Counted from the first letter of the stretch, positions 16,827-24,877 are shown. The stretch is 26,645 nucleotides of DNA from JAABYT01 sp041581935 (GCA_041581935.1 JBFICP010000014.1:1-26645), one strand, 5' to 3'. Made by a program: numbers and translations. Notes: a model not told the origin generated them from the sequence alone.

Positions 16827-17738
16827 ATGATCAGGCAGCGCACGCTGAAAAATGTTATTCGTGCCACCGGCGTTGGTTTACATACCGGCGAAAAAGTTTA
16901 CCTGACCTTAAGACCCGCACCCGCCAACAGCGGCATCCGCTTTCGCCGAGTGGACCTCGACCCCGTAGTCGAGATCAAGGCCAGTCCCGAAAACGTCGGA
17001 AGCACGACGCTCTCCACCAGCTTGAGCGCGGGCGACGTGCAAGTGTCGACGGTGGAGCACCTGCTTTCCGCCATGGCGGGGCTAGGAATAGACAATGCCT
17101 ATGTCGATCTGAGCGCCGAAGAAGTGCCCATTATGGACGGCAGTGCCGGGCCATTCGTCTTTCTCATTCAGTCCGCCGGCGTCGAGGAGCAGAACGCCCC
17201 GAAGCAGTTCATTCGCATCAAGCGCCCGATAAGGGTAGAAGAAGAGGACAAATGGGCCCAGGTCGAGCCCTTCGACGGCTTCAAGGTGTCCTTCGCCATC
17301 GAATTCAATCATCCCGTATTCAGCGAGTGCCGCAACGAGGCTTCGGTGGATTTCTCCACCATCTCTTTCGTCAAGGAGGTGAGCAGGGCGCGCACCTTCG
17401 GCTTTCGTTGCGACCTGGAGGCGTTACACGCGAACAATCGCGCGCTCGGCGCGAGTGTCGACAACGCCATTGTCGTGGACGACTACAGGGTTCTGAATGA
17501 CGACGGGCTGCGCTACGACGACGAGTTCGTCAAGCACAAGGTGCTCGATGCCATCGGCGACCTGTATCTTCTCGGGCACAGCCTCATTGGTGCCTTCAGT
17601 GGGTACAAATCCGGGCACGCGTTGAACAACAAGCTGCTGCGCGCATTGCTCGCAGACGAGAGCGCATGGGAGATGGTGACCTTCGACGAAGGTGTCGACG
17701 CGCCGATCATTTTCATGCAACCCGTTTCCGCCGGCTGA
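16827..17738 (+). CDS. lpxC: UDP-3-O-acyl-N-acetylglucosamine deacetylase LpxC
   Basis: Zinc hydrolase catalysing the first committed step of lipid A synthesis. 303 residues from ATG 16827; the open frame upstream is not conserved and lies over the control region. Zinc ligands are all present one residue before E. coli numbering: H78 in STVEHLLSA, and H237 and D241 in KHKVLDAIGDL. The catalytic histidine is H264 in SGHALNNKL. ATGVGLHTGEKV near the start and VPIMDGSAGPFVF are further family motifs. In enterobacteria the protein is controlled by FtsH degradation through its C-terminus; the tail here is MQPVSAG, so that cannot be assumed. It converges with dciA. Confidence 0.97.
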   Translation: MIRQRTLKNVIRATGVGLHTGEKVYLTLRPAPANSGIRFRRVDLDPVVEIKASPENVGSTTLSTSLSAGDVQVSTVEHLLSAMAGLGIDNAYVDLSAEEVPIMDGSAGPFVFLIQSAGVEEQNAPKQFIRIKRPIRVEEEDKWAQVEPFDGFKVSFAIEFNHPVFSECRNEASVDFSTISFVKEVSRARTFGFRCDLEALHANNRALGASVDNAIVVDDYRVLNDDGLRYDDEFVKHKVLDAIGDLYLLGHSLIGAFSGYKSGHALNNKLLRALLADESAWEMVTFDEGVDAPIIFMQPVSAG

Positions 17739-17902
17739 GCCGGCGCGAAGCCACCCGGGACGACGGGCGGTGCTGGACGCGCCGGCGGCCTTGCGGTACA
17801 AGTTTAGCGATTAAAGAATGAGAATCGGGGTTGGACGGGAAGGGCGACCGACGCCCGCGGGTCCCACGCCGGGCCGTCCCACAAACCGAGAAAATATGAC
17901 CG
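17739..17902. other. Convergent gap between lpxC and dciA
   Basis: This 164-nt stretch has no gene. It contains GGGCG-ACCGA-CGCCC at 17842-17856, enclosed by GGACGG (17833-17838) and CCGTCC (17874-17879), so it could fold as a nested structure ending both transcripts. There is no T-tract next to either hairpin, so termination is only inferred from the convergent layout. Confidence 0.3.
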
Positions 17903-18367
17903 TCAGTCGCGCTCTCGGCCGGACGCTTTGCCCGCTAGGCGCATCAGGGCGCTCGCCAGCGCCGGGCTGTCGGACGAGGCCCGGGCGACGCTCTCGATGA
18001 GCGCTGCGGAACGGCGCGAGAGCCGGGGTCGCGGCCGGGGCGGCGGCGCGACGGACGATTCCGTCGGACGGGTCACGATTTGCACCCTTGCGAGCTGCGG
18101 GTTTTCCAGGCGCTCGCGCAAATGGTCTAGAATTTGGGGGGTCAGGTAGCGGACACGGGATGACCAGGCGGGTGACGCCGCCACCAGGGTCACGGTCTCG
18201 CCGCTGACGGCGGCAACGCTGACGTGGCTCTTGAGGGGGTCCCCTAGGACCTCGCCGAGGGCGTTGTCAGCGGCGCGCAGCCGATGCGAGGCGGCCATGA
18301 GCCGCCCGAGCGGCGTGAGGCGGTTGGCGAGCAGCTGGCGGACCGAGATGAACGGAACGCCACTCAT
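17903..18367 (-). CDS. dciA: DciA-like helicase operator (DUF721 family)
   Basis: A protein of 154 residues from ATG 18367; the frame is open upstream but that part runs into the divergent promoter region. The core shows LGEVLGDPLKSHVSVAAV, then VTLVAASPAWSSRVRYLTPQI, matching the DUF721 pattern of a KH-like domain with a conserved SpaW...lryl stretch. The C-terminal half, rich in R, P and S, looks disordered. DciA proteins bind the replicative helicase DnaB and help load it in bacteria lacking DnaC. In Pseudomonas, as I recall, dciA lies in this same place between lpxC and the M23 peptidase gene, which strengthens the call. A role in replication is inferred from family and position only. Confidence 0.8.
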   Translation of the reverse strand: MSGVPFISVRQLLANRLTPLGRLMAASHRLRAADNALGEVLGDPLKSHVSVAAVSGETVTLVAASPAWSSRVRYLTPQILDHLRERLENPQLARVQIVTRPTESSVAPPPRPRPRLSRRSAALIESVARASSDSPALASALMRLAGKASGRERD

Positions 18368-18461
18368 GTCCGGAACCTGGCTAAGAATAATGTGATCGGG
18401 TTCGCGGCCTGCAGGAGCGGGGGCGGAATCGCGTCGACGGATCGGCGTTCCCGGCAAAACA

Positions 18462-18467
18462 TATAAT
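18462..18467 (+). promoter_or_regulatory. Consensus -10 box immediately before the M23 peptidase gene
   Basis: TATAAT, a perfect -10, ends 8 nt before the ATG at 18476. Transcription would normally start about 7 nt after the box, at or next to the ATG, giving an mRNA with almost no leader. No good -35 is visible at 16-18 nt spacing (the hexamer there reads GGATCG). No ribosome binding site is seen for the ATG. Confidence 0.5.
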
Positions 18468-18475
18468 CGGCCCGT

Positions 18476-19399
18476 ATGGAAATTATTTTCATCTCCAGCA
18501 GCCGGCGAAGCGGCCGGCGAGCGCACTTCGGCAACGCGGCCGTATTATCGCTGATCGCGGCCATCATTGCCCTGTGCGCCGGGACTTATTATCTGGGATA
18601 TCGCTCGGTGCCCGTCGCGGCCGATCCCGGCCCCGAGCTCTATGCGGCCGCCTGGCAGGCGGAGGTCCTTCGCCAGCGTGACCAGGTCAAAACGGCCATC
18701 GGCGACGCGGAGCACAATCTCGATGCCCTGGCGCTCAGAATGGGTGAAATTCAGTCCCGCGTAGTGCGTCTCGACGCGCTCGGCAGGCGGTTGGTGGAAA
18801 TGGCCAACCTGGACGCCGAGGAGTTCAATTTCAACGAACCGCCGGCCCGGGGTGGTCCCGATCTGGTCACCGAGCGCGAACCTTTCGAAGTGCCGGATTT
18901 TCTGGCTTCGCTCGAGGAGCTGGTTCAAATGCTGGAGGATCGCGAGCCGAAGCTCGCCGTGGTCGAAGGCACGCTCATGAACCGCAAGCTGCATGCCGAG
19001 GTCTTTCCCACCGGCCGCCCGGTGAACAAGGGTTGGATTTCGTCGGTGTTCGGCTGGCGCAACGACCCCATGACGGGAAAGCGTGCCTTCCATGAGGGTA
19101 TCGATTTTGCCGGCCGAGCCAATAGCGAAGTGGTCGCGGTCGCCGCCGGCGTGGTTGTCTGGTCTGGAAAACGCTGGGGATTCGGTAATACCGTTGAGAT
19201 CAATCACGGCAACGGCTATTCCACCCTCTATGCCCACAACAAGAAAAACCTCGTCAAGGTCGGTGAGACGGTCAAAAAAGGTCAGGTCCTCGCGCTGCTC
19301 GGCTCCACCGGCCGTTCCAACGGACCCCACGTGCATTTCGAGGTGCGCAGAAACGGCAAGGCCGTCAATCCCATCAAGTTTGTCCGCGCGACGCGTTAG
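18476..19399 (+). CDS. Membrane-anchored M23 family metallopeptidase (LytM domain)
   Basis: 307 residues. A basic N-terminus (SSRRSGRRAHFGN) precedes one membrane segment at about 20-42, so the rest is periplasmic. A helical, probably coiled-coil stretch follows at about 55-110. The LytM domain has the zinc and catalytic motifs intact: HEGID with H206 and D210, and GPHVHFEV with H285 and H287. Such enzymes cleave peptidoglycan crossbridges or stem peptides; the intact motif suggests an active endopeptidase, unlike EnvC- or NlpD-type activators, which lack zinc ligands. It lies between dciA and secA, as I recall in Pseudomonas. The N-terminus MEIIFIS looks like that of relatives, so the start is probably right despite the absent leader. 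Confidence 0.88.
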   Translation: MEIIFISSSRRSGRRAHFGNAAVLSLIAAIIALCAGTYYLGYRSVPVAADPGPELYAAAWQAEVLRQRDQVKTAIGDAEHNLDALALRMGEIQSRVVRLDALGRRLVEMANLDAEEFNFNEPPARGGPDLVTEREPFEVPDFLASLEELVQMLEDREPKLAVVEGTLMNRKLHAEVFPTGRPVNKGWISSVFGWRNDPMTGKRAFHEGIDFAGRANSEVVAVAAGVVVWSGKRWGFGNTVEINHGNGYSTLYAHNKKNLVKVGETVKKGQVLALLGSTGRSNGPHVHFEVRRNGKAVNPIKFVRATR

Positions 19400-19400
19400 C

Positions 19401-19440
19401 CCGCCGATCGCCCCAGAACGGGGGTTGCTTTTTCCGGCGG
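19401..19440 (+). terminator. Probable weak terminator after the M23 peptidase gene
   Basis: CCCC-AGAAC-GGGG at 19411-19423 is followed by GTTGCTTTTT, a T-rich run ending at 19433. An outer stem, CCGCCG (19401-19406) with CGGCGG (19435-19440), can enclose it. The core stem is short, so termination may be partial and some secA transcription may come from upstream. Confidence 0.45.
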
Positions 19441-19496
19441 CGAGCCCCATGTCTGTCTCTCCGGACCGTCGCGGTGCCGGCATGCAGGGTATTGTC

Positions 19497-19524
19497 TTGA
19501 CAAACGCCGGCAGGTAACCATCAT
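19497..19524 (+). promoter_or_regulatory. Candidate secA promoter
   Basis: TTGACA at 19497-19502 is a perfect -35. CATCAT at 19519-19524 is a 4-of-6 -10 at 16-nt spacing. A start near 19531 would give secA a leader of about 50 nt. The position just after a weak terminator supports a separate secA promoter. The ribosome binding site before ATG 19582 is weak. Confidence 0.4.
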
Positions 19525-19581
19525 CACCCCAGGTCGTCGGGCGCATCCCGTAGGCGGAGCGCGCGCAAACCGAGCATCGGA

Positions 19582-22311
19582 ATGATCACGAAGGTAATCA
19601 GGAAAATCGTCGGCAGCCGCAATGAACGGCAGGTGCGGCGCATGTTCAAGACGGTCGAGCACATCAATGCCCTCGAGGCCGATATCCAGAATCGCTCGGA
19701 CGCCGAGCTCCGATCCAGAACAGACGAGTTTCGTGCACGCCGCGCCGACGGCGAGTCGCTGGAAAAGCTGTTGCCCGAGGTCTTCGCCACGGTCCGCGAG
19801 GCGGCTCGGCGAACGCTCGACATGCGCCACTTCGACGTGCAGCTGGTCGGCGGCATCGCGCTGCACGAGGGTCACATCGCCGAGATGCGCACCGGCGAAG
19901 GCAAGACCCTGGTGGCGACCCTGCCGGCTTACCTGAACGCGCTTGACGGCGACGGGGTGCACATCGTCACCGTCAACGACTATCTGGCGCGGCGCGATGC
20001 CGAGTGGATGGGCCAGATTTACGAGTTTCTCGGCATGCGCACCGGCGTCGTTGTGCCCGGCATGCTCCCCCAGGAAAAGCAGGAAGCCTATTCCGCGGAC
20101 ATCGTATATGGCACCAACAACGAGTACGGCTTCGACTATTTGCGCGACAACATGGCGTTCATGGCGGCGGAACGCACCCAGGGGCGACTGCACTACGCCA
20201 TCGTTGACGAGGTCGATTCGATTCTCATCGACGAAGCACGTACGCCGCTGATTATATCGGGACCCACCGACGAGAACTCCGATCTGTACGTACGCGTCAA
20301 TCGACTCATACCTCACCTGAAACGCCAGGAAGTCGAGGACGGGCCCGGTGACTTCTCCGTCGACGAGAAATCGAGGCAGGTCTATCTCACCGAGGAAGGC
20401 CACCAGCGGGTGGAGCAGCTGCTCGAAGAGGAGAACCTGCTGGAAGCCGGCCAGAGTCTCTACGACGCCAGCAACATCGTGCTCATGCACCACTTGATGG
20501 CGGCGCTGCGCGCGCACGCGCTGTTCACCCTGAACGTCGACTACATCGTCAAGGATGGTGAGATCGTCATCGTCGACGAGTTCACAGGGCGAACGATGCC
20601 CGGACGCCGCTGGTCCGAGGGACTTCACCAGGCGATGGAGGCCAAGGAAGGCGTTCCAATTCAAAACGAGAACCAGACACTCGCCTCGATCACCTTCCAG
20701 AACTACTTCCGGCTCTACGACAAGCTGGCCGGCATGACGGGCACGGCGGACACCGAGGCGCCCGAGTTTCATCAAATCTACGGGCTCGAAGTCATCGTGA
20801 TCCCGACGCACATGGATATGGTCCGCGAGGACTATCCCGATCTCGTGTATCTCACCAAGGATGAGAAGTTCGAAGCGATACTCGAGGACATCCGCGACTG
20901 CAGAAAACGGGGTCAGCCGGCACTGGTCGGAACGGCGTCGATCGAAACGTCCGAGTATCTGTCCGGGCTGCTCACCAAGGAGAGCATTCCGCATCAGGTT
21001 CTCAACGCCAAACAGCATGCCCGCGAGGCCGAGATCATCATTCAGGCGGGCCGACCCGGAACAATCACCATTGCAACGAACATGGCGGGCCGCGGAACCG
21101 ACATCGTGCTTGGCGGTAATCTGCAGGCGGAGCTAGAGCAACTGGGCGGAACCGATGCGGCGGCCGTCGAGAAGCATCGCGCCGAATGGCAGGAACGCCA
21201 CGACGCCGTGCTGGAAGCAGGCGGGCTGCATATCATCGGCACCGAGCGACACGAATCGAGACGCATCGACAATCAGCTACGCGGCCGCTCGGGCCGCCAG
21301 GGCGATGTTGGCTCGAGTCGCTTTTATCTTTCGCTGGAAGACGACCTCATGCGCATTTTCGCATCGGACCGCGTGTCGGCGATCATGCAGAAGCTCGGGA
21401 TGCAGCGCGGCGAGGCCATCGAGCATCCCTGGGTCACCAAGGCTATCGAAAACGCGCAGCGCAAGGTCGAGAGCCGAAACTTCGATATTCGTAAGCAGCT
21501 GCTGGAATACGACGACGTCGCCAACGATCAGCGTAAGGAAGTGTATGCGCTGCGCAACGAGCTCATGAGTGAAGACGATGTCTCCGATCGCATCGCACAG
21601 ATCCGTGAAGATGTACTGACCGAAGTCATCAACACGCACATTCCACCCCAGAGTCTCGACGAGCAATGGGACGTGCCCGGTCTCGAAGAATCGATCAAGC
21701 GCGAGTTCGACATGGAGCTGGACATTTCGGGATGGCTGGAATCGGACGAGTCGCTCCATGAAGAGCCGCTGCGCCAGCGGATTCTCGACGAGATTACGGC
21801 CGCTTACGATGAAAAGAAACGCCTCGCCGGTGAAGAGATCATCCGCAACTTCGAAAAGGCGGTCATGCTGCAAGTGCTCGACGCCGCCTGGAAGGAGCAT
21901 CTGGCAGCCATGGACTATCTGCGACAAGGCATTCATCTGCGTGGTTATGCGCAGAAGAATCCCAAGCAGGAGTACAAGCGCGAAGCTTTCGAAATGTTCA
22001 ACGGCCTGACGGTACGCATCAAGTACGAGGTCATCAATCTCGTCTCGAAGGTGCGCGTGCGCGAGGAATCGGACGTGGAAGCGATGGAGGCGCAGCGGCG
22101 CAGGCAGGCCCCCGTGTCGGCCTTTCATCCCGCCGCCGAGGCGCTCGCGGGCGACGTCGCAGAAGCCGACCCGGTGGCTGCGGCCGTGGCCGACGATGTC
22201 GCGAAATCCAACACGCCCTTCAAGCGCCCGGGCCGCAAAATCGGTCGCAACGAGCCCTGTCCTTGCGGCTCGGGCAGAAAATACAAACAATGCCACGGAC
22301 GTATTAACTGA
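19582..22311 (+). CDS. secA: Preprotein translocase ATPase SecA
   Basis: Motor ATPase that pushes unfolded proteins through SecYEG; 909 residues. Seen in order: the Walker A motif GEGKT with K108 at the E. coli number, NDYLARRDAEWM, YGTNNEYGFDYLRDNM, the DEVDSILIDEARTPLIISG Walker B region, the preprotein-binding region, FTGRTMPGRRWSEG, TNMAGRGTDIVLGGN, and GRSGRQGDVGSSRFYLSLED. A variable linker leads to the C-terminal zinc motif CPCGSGRKYKQCH, with C893, C895, C904 and H905, which binds SecB and lipids. No secM-like gene precedes it, so E. coli-type secretion feedback is not evident. Confidence 0.98.
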   Translation: MITKVIRKIVGSRNERQVRRMFKTVEHINALEADIQNRSDAELRSRTDEFRARRADGESLEKLLPEVFATVREAARRTLDMRHFDVQLVGGIALHEGHIAEMRTGEGKTLVATLPAYLNALDGDGVHIVTVNDYLARRDAEWMGQIYEFLGMRTGVVVPGMLPQEKQEAYSADIVYGTNNEYGFDYLRDNMAFMAAERTQGRLHYAIVDEVDSILIDEARTPLIISGPTDENSDLYVRVNRLIPHLKRQEVEDGPGDFSVDEKSRQVYLTEEGHQRVEQLLEEENLLEAGQSLYDASNIVLMHHLMAALRAHALFTLNVDYIVKDGEIVIVDEFTGRTMPGRRWSEGLHQAMEAKEGVPIQNENQTLASITFQNYFRLYDKLAGMTGTADTEAPEFHQIYGLEVIVIPTHMDMVREDYPDLVYLTKDEKFEAILEDIRDCRKRGQPALVGTASIETSEYLSGLLTKESIPHQVLNAKQHAREAEIIIQAGRPGTITIATNMAGRGTDIVLGGNLQAELEQLGGTDAAAVEKHRAEWQERHDAVLEAGGLHIIGTERHESRRIDNQLRGRSGRQGDVGSSRFYLSLEDDLMRIFASDRVSAIMQKLGMQRGEAIEHPWVTKAIENAQRKVESRNFDIRKQLLEYDDVANDQRKEVYALRNELMSEDDVSDRIAQIREDVLTEVINTHIPPQSLDEQWDVPGLEESIKREFDMELDISGWLESDESLHEEPLRQRILDEITAAYDEKKRLAGEEIIRNFEKAVMLQVLDAAWKEHLAAMDYLRQGIHLRGYAQKNPKQEYKREAFEMFNGLTVRIKYEVINLVSKVRVREESDVEAMEAQRRRQAPVSAFHPAAEALAGDVAEADPVAAAVADDVAKSNTPFKRPGRKIGRNEPCPCGSGRKYKQCHGRIN

Positions 22312-22362
22312 ATGGCGCTTTCCCCTGGGGGGTAATCGCGGGCGCCAACGCGGTGTCAGCAT

Positions 22363-23583
22363 ATGGCGGTTGGACTGAGCGGCGAAATCGATCCGAAGCC
22401 CGTGGCCGGCGTGCGCCTGGGCAGTGCGTCGCTCGGCGTGCGTCGCGAGCCCCGAGACGACCTCACGATCATCGAGCTCGCCACGAATAGTCGCGCGGCC
22501 GCGGTCTTCACGCGCAATGTCTTCTGTGCCGCGCCGGTCGAAGTGGCCCGCGAGCATCTCGCCAGGCAGGCGCCGCGCTATCTGCTCATCAATGCCGGAA
22601 ATGCCAATGCCGGAACCGGCTCCGAAGGCGTGGAGAATGCGCGCCGCTGCTGCCGGGCACTCGCGGAACGAACGGGCACGTCCGTCGAGCAGGTGCTGCC
22701 GTTCTCGACCGGCGTGGTCGGTGAGCCTCTCGACGTGACGCGTTTTCCCGAAGCCATCGACACCGCGCTCGCCGCGCTCCATGCGGACGGATGGGTCCGC
22801 GCTGCCCGCGCAATCATGACCACCGACACGGTGGCCAAGGGCGTGTCGCGGCAGTTCGATGTCGACGGCACGACGCTGACGGTGACGGGTATCGTCAAGG
22901 GCGCCGGAATGATTCGACCCGATATGGCTACCATGTTGGCATTCATCGCCACTGATGCAGCGGTGGCGCAATCGGTGCTCGACGACTGCCTCGGGCATGC
23001 CGTCGCGCGTTCCTTCAATCGCATCACCGTCGATGGCGACACGTCCACCAACGATGCCTGCATCTTGATGGCCACGGGCGCTGCCGGTGGCGCGGAGATC
23101 GCAGATCCGGCGGCCAGCGGCGCCGACGCCCTGCGCGCCGCGGTCTCGCAGGTGTGCACCTGGCTCGCTCACGCAATTGTTCGCGACGCCGAAGGGGCTA
23201 CCAAGTTCATTACCATCACCGTCGAGGAGGGCCGTGACGAGAGCGAGTGTCTGGGCCTTGCCTATGCGATCGCACATTCGCCGCTCGTGATGACCGCGAT
23301 GTACGCGAGCGATGCGAACTGGGGTCGCATACTCGCGGTCGTCGGCCGCGCGGGGCTTGACGGCCTCGACATCGATGCGGTGCGCATTCATCTCGGTGAC
23401 GTGTGCATCGTATCCAATGGTCGTCGCGCCGCGGATTACACCGAGGAGCAGGGCGAGCGCGTCATGCGCGAAGACGAGATCGGCATCACCGTCTCACTCG
23501 GCCGCGGAGCGGCCGGGGCCACCGTCTGGACTTCGGATCTGTCCCACGAGTACGTCACCATCAACGCCGAGTACCGCACCTGA
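22363..23583 (+). CDS. argJ: Bifunctional ornithine acetyltransferase / N-acetylglutamate synthase ArgJ
   Basis: Cytoplasmic enzyme of arginine synthesis that moves the acetyl group from N-acetylornithine to glutamate, recycling it; some ArgJ also use acetyl-CoA. 406 residues. The protein self-cleaves before a threonine nucleophile: here KGAGMIRPDMATMLAF, with T190 following A189, so alpha and beta chains of about 189 and 217 residues. INAGNANAGTG, FSTGVVGE, TTDTVAKG, VDGDTSTND and the EGATKFITI segment are family motifs. The ribosome binding site is weak. It is unrelated to its envelope neighbours but follows secA in Pseudomonas as I recall. Confidence 0.96.
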   Translation: MAVGLSGEIDPKPVAGVRLGSASLGVRREPRDDLTIIELATNSRAAAVFTRNVFCAAPVEVAREHLARQAPRYLLINAGNANAGTGSEGVENARRCCRALAERTGTSVEQVLPFSTGVVGEPLDVTRFPEAIDTALAALHADGWVRAARAIMTTDTVAKGVSRQFDVDGTTLTVTGIVKGAGMIRPDMATMLAFIATDAAVAQSVLDDCLGHAVARSFNRITVDGDTSTNDACILMATGAAGGAEIADPAASGADALRAAVSQVCTWLAHAIVRDAEGATKFITITVEEGRDESECLGLAYAIAHSPLVMTAMYASDANWGRILAVVGRAGLDGLDIDAVRIHLGDVCIVSNGRRAADYTEEQGERVMREDEIGITVSLGRGAAGATVWTSDLSHEYVTINAEYRT

Positions 23584-23597
23584 AGCGACGAGTTCAT

Positions 23598-24557
23598 GTG
23601 GCCGCGGGCGTGCTCGCCAATGCGCGCGGTGAGATCCTGGTTGCCAGGCGAAGCGACGACGTCCATCAGGGCGGCCTGTGGGAATTTCCCGGCGGCAAGG
23701 TGGAACCGGGCGAGTCGAGCCCGCAGGCGCTCGCGCGCGAGCTCGAAGAAGAGCTCGGCATCCGGCTCGAGTCGGCGCGGCCGTTGATCCGCGTGCGTCA
23801 CGACTACTCCGACGCTCGAGTGCTGCTCGACGTGTGGCGCGTGACCGCCTGGCACGGTTCCGTCCACGGGCGGGAGGGCCAAGTCATTCGCTGGCTGAAC
23901 GCGGATGCCATGCCCCGGTTACCCATGCCGCGCGCGGACGTGCCGGTCGTCGCGGCGGTGCGGTTGCCGGACTGCTATTTGATTACGCCGCAACCGGCAC
24001 CCGATCGCGGTGAATTTCTCGCCGCGCTTCGCGCCAGCGTCGAGGCGGGTGTACGCCTGGTCGCATTGCGGGCCAAGTCGACTGCGGACGCTGAGCTCGT
24101 GTCGCTCGCTCGCGAAGCCGTCGCGATCTGCCGGGCTCGTGGTGCCCGCATGCTCATCAATGCCGACCCGGCGCTGCTCGAGGCGAGCGACGCTGACGGC
24201 GTGCATCTGGCGAGCGCGCGCTTGATGGCGGCGACGAAGCGGCCGATTGCCACGGGCAAGTGGCTGGCCGCGTCCTGCCACGACGCCGATGAGCTTGCGC
24301 AGGCGGTTCGCATCGGGGTCGATTTCGCGGTGCTGTCACCGGTCGCGGCGACGCCGAGCCACCCGCACGCGCGAGCCCTGGGGTGGAACGGGTTTCAGGA
24401 GATGGTCGAGAAGGTCAATCTGCCGGTGTTCGCGCTCGGCGGCATGGGGCGGGGCGATCTCGACGAGGCCTGGGCGCATGGCGCCCAGGGAATTGCCGCG
24501 ATGCGGGCGCTGTGGAAGGCGGATGCGCACGCCGGCGCGCCTTCGCAATCGCGTTAA
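23598..24557 (+). CDS. Nudix hydrolase (MutT-like) fused to a ThiE/TenI-like domain
   Basis: The N-terminal half has a perfect Nudix box from GGKVEPGE through RELEEELGI (pattern Gx5Ex7REUxEExGU). MutT-type enzymes remove oxidised nucleotides such as 8-oxo-dGTP. The C-terminal half resembles thiamine phosphate synthase/TenI: LRAK, ADGVHL, AASCHDADEL and VFALGGM. Its ThiE site looks degenerate: the Asp after the conserved Asn is Ala (INAD), the ED after VHL is missing, and the Lys of the PTxTK loop is His. It probably does not make thiamine phosphate. The first standard start is GTG 23598 (319 residues). Homologues begin near MKRxHVAA, which here aligns with CTG 23580, overlapping the argJ stop. 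The stop overlaps that of fdxA. Confidence 0.87.
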   Translation: MAAGVLANARGEILVARRSDDVHQGGLWEFPGGKVEPGESSPQALARELEEELGIRLESARPLIRVRHDYSDARVLLDVWRVTAWHGSVHGREGQVIRWLNADAMPRLPMPRADVPVVAAVRLPDCYLITPQPAPDRGEFLAALRASVEAGVRLVALRAKSTADAELVSLAREAVAICRARGARMLINADPALLEASDADGVHLASARLMAATKRPIATGKWLAASCHDADELAQAVRIGVDFAVLSPVAATPSHPHARALGWNGFQEMVEKVNLPVFALGGMGRGDLDEAWAHGAQGIAAMRALWKADAHAGAPSQSR

Positions 24558-24877
24558 CGCTCCAGATATTGGAGCTTATCCGGAACGTCCTCCCACTCGG
24601 CCGCGTCGGGCGGCGCATCGATCTTTTCGGTGAGCACCGGCCACTCCTTGGAAAGCTCCGCATTGAGCTCGAGAAAATGCTGTTGGTCTTCACGCAGGTC
24701 GTCCTCGGAGACGATGGCGTCTACCGGGCACTCGGGCTCGCACAGCGTGCAGTCGATGCACTCCTCCGGATCGATGACCAGATAGTTCGGCCCTTCATGG
24801 AAGCAATCCACGGGACACACTTCGACACAGTCGGTGTACTTGCATTTGATACAACTCTCGAGAACGACGAATGTCAT
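24554..24877 (-). CDS. fdxA: Seven-iron ferredoxin FdxA
   Basis: 107 residues, closely resembling Azotobacter vinelandii ferredoxin I as I recall it. The cysteines C9, C12, C17, C21, C25 and C40, C43, C46, C50 fit one [3Fe-4S] and one [4Fe-4S] cluster: CIKCKYTDC then VCPVDC, and CIDCTLCEPECP. The long C-terminal extension ending LQYLER is typical. These proteins are soluble low-potential electron carriers; the A. vinelandii one has links to oxidative-stress control. The gene is convergent with the Nudix gene; both stop codons lie within TTAA at 24554-24557. AGGA at about 24887-24890 is a distant ribosome binding site. Confidence 0.95.
   Translation of the reverse strand: MTFVVLESCIKCKYTDCVEVCPVDCFHEGPNYLVIDPEECIDCTLCEPECPVDAIVSEDDLREDQQHFLELNAELSKEWPVLTEKIDAPPDAAEWEDVPDKLQYLER

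Noticed and set aside
19449..19517. Short open frame before secA considered as a SecM-like arrest peptide
   Set aside because: Only 22 codons, no signal peptide or membrane segment, no arrest motif and no clear ribosome binding site.
19396..21018. 540-codon minus-strand open frame over secA
   Set aside because: Antisense to the conserved N-terminal half of SecA and without family features; a composition artefact.
21277..23391. 704-codon open frame on the minus strand across secA and argJ
   Set aside because: It lies antisense to two clear genes, shows no recognisable motif, and crosses their boundary. GC-rich codon usage suppresses stop codons on the opposite strand.
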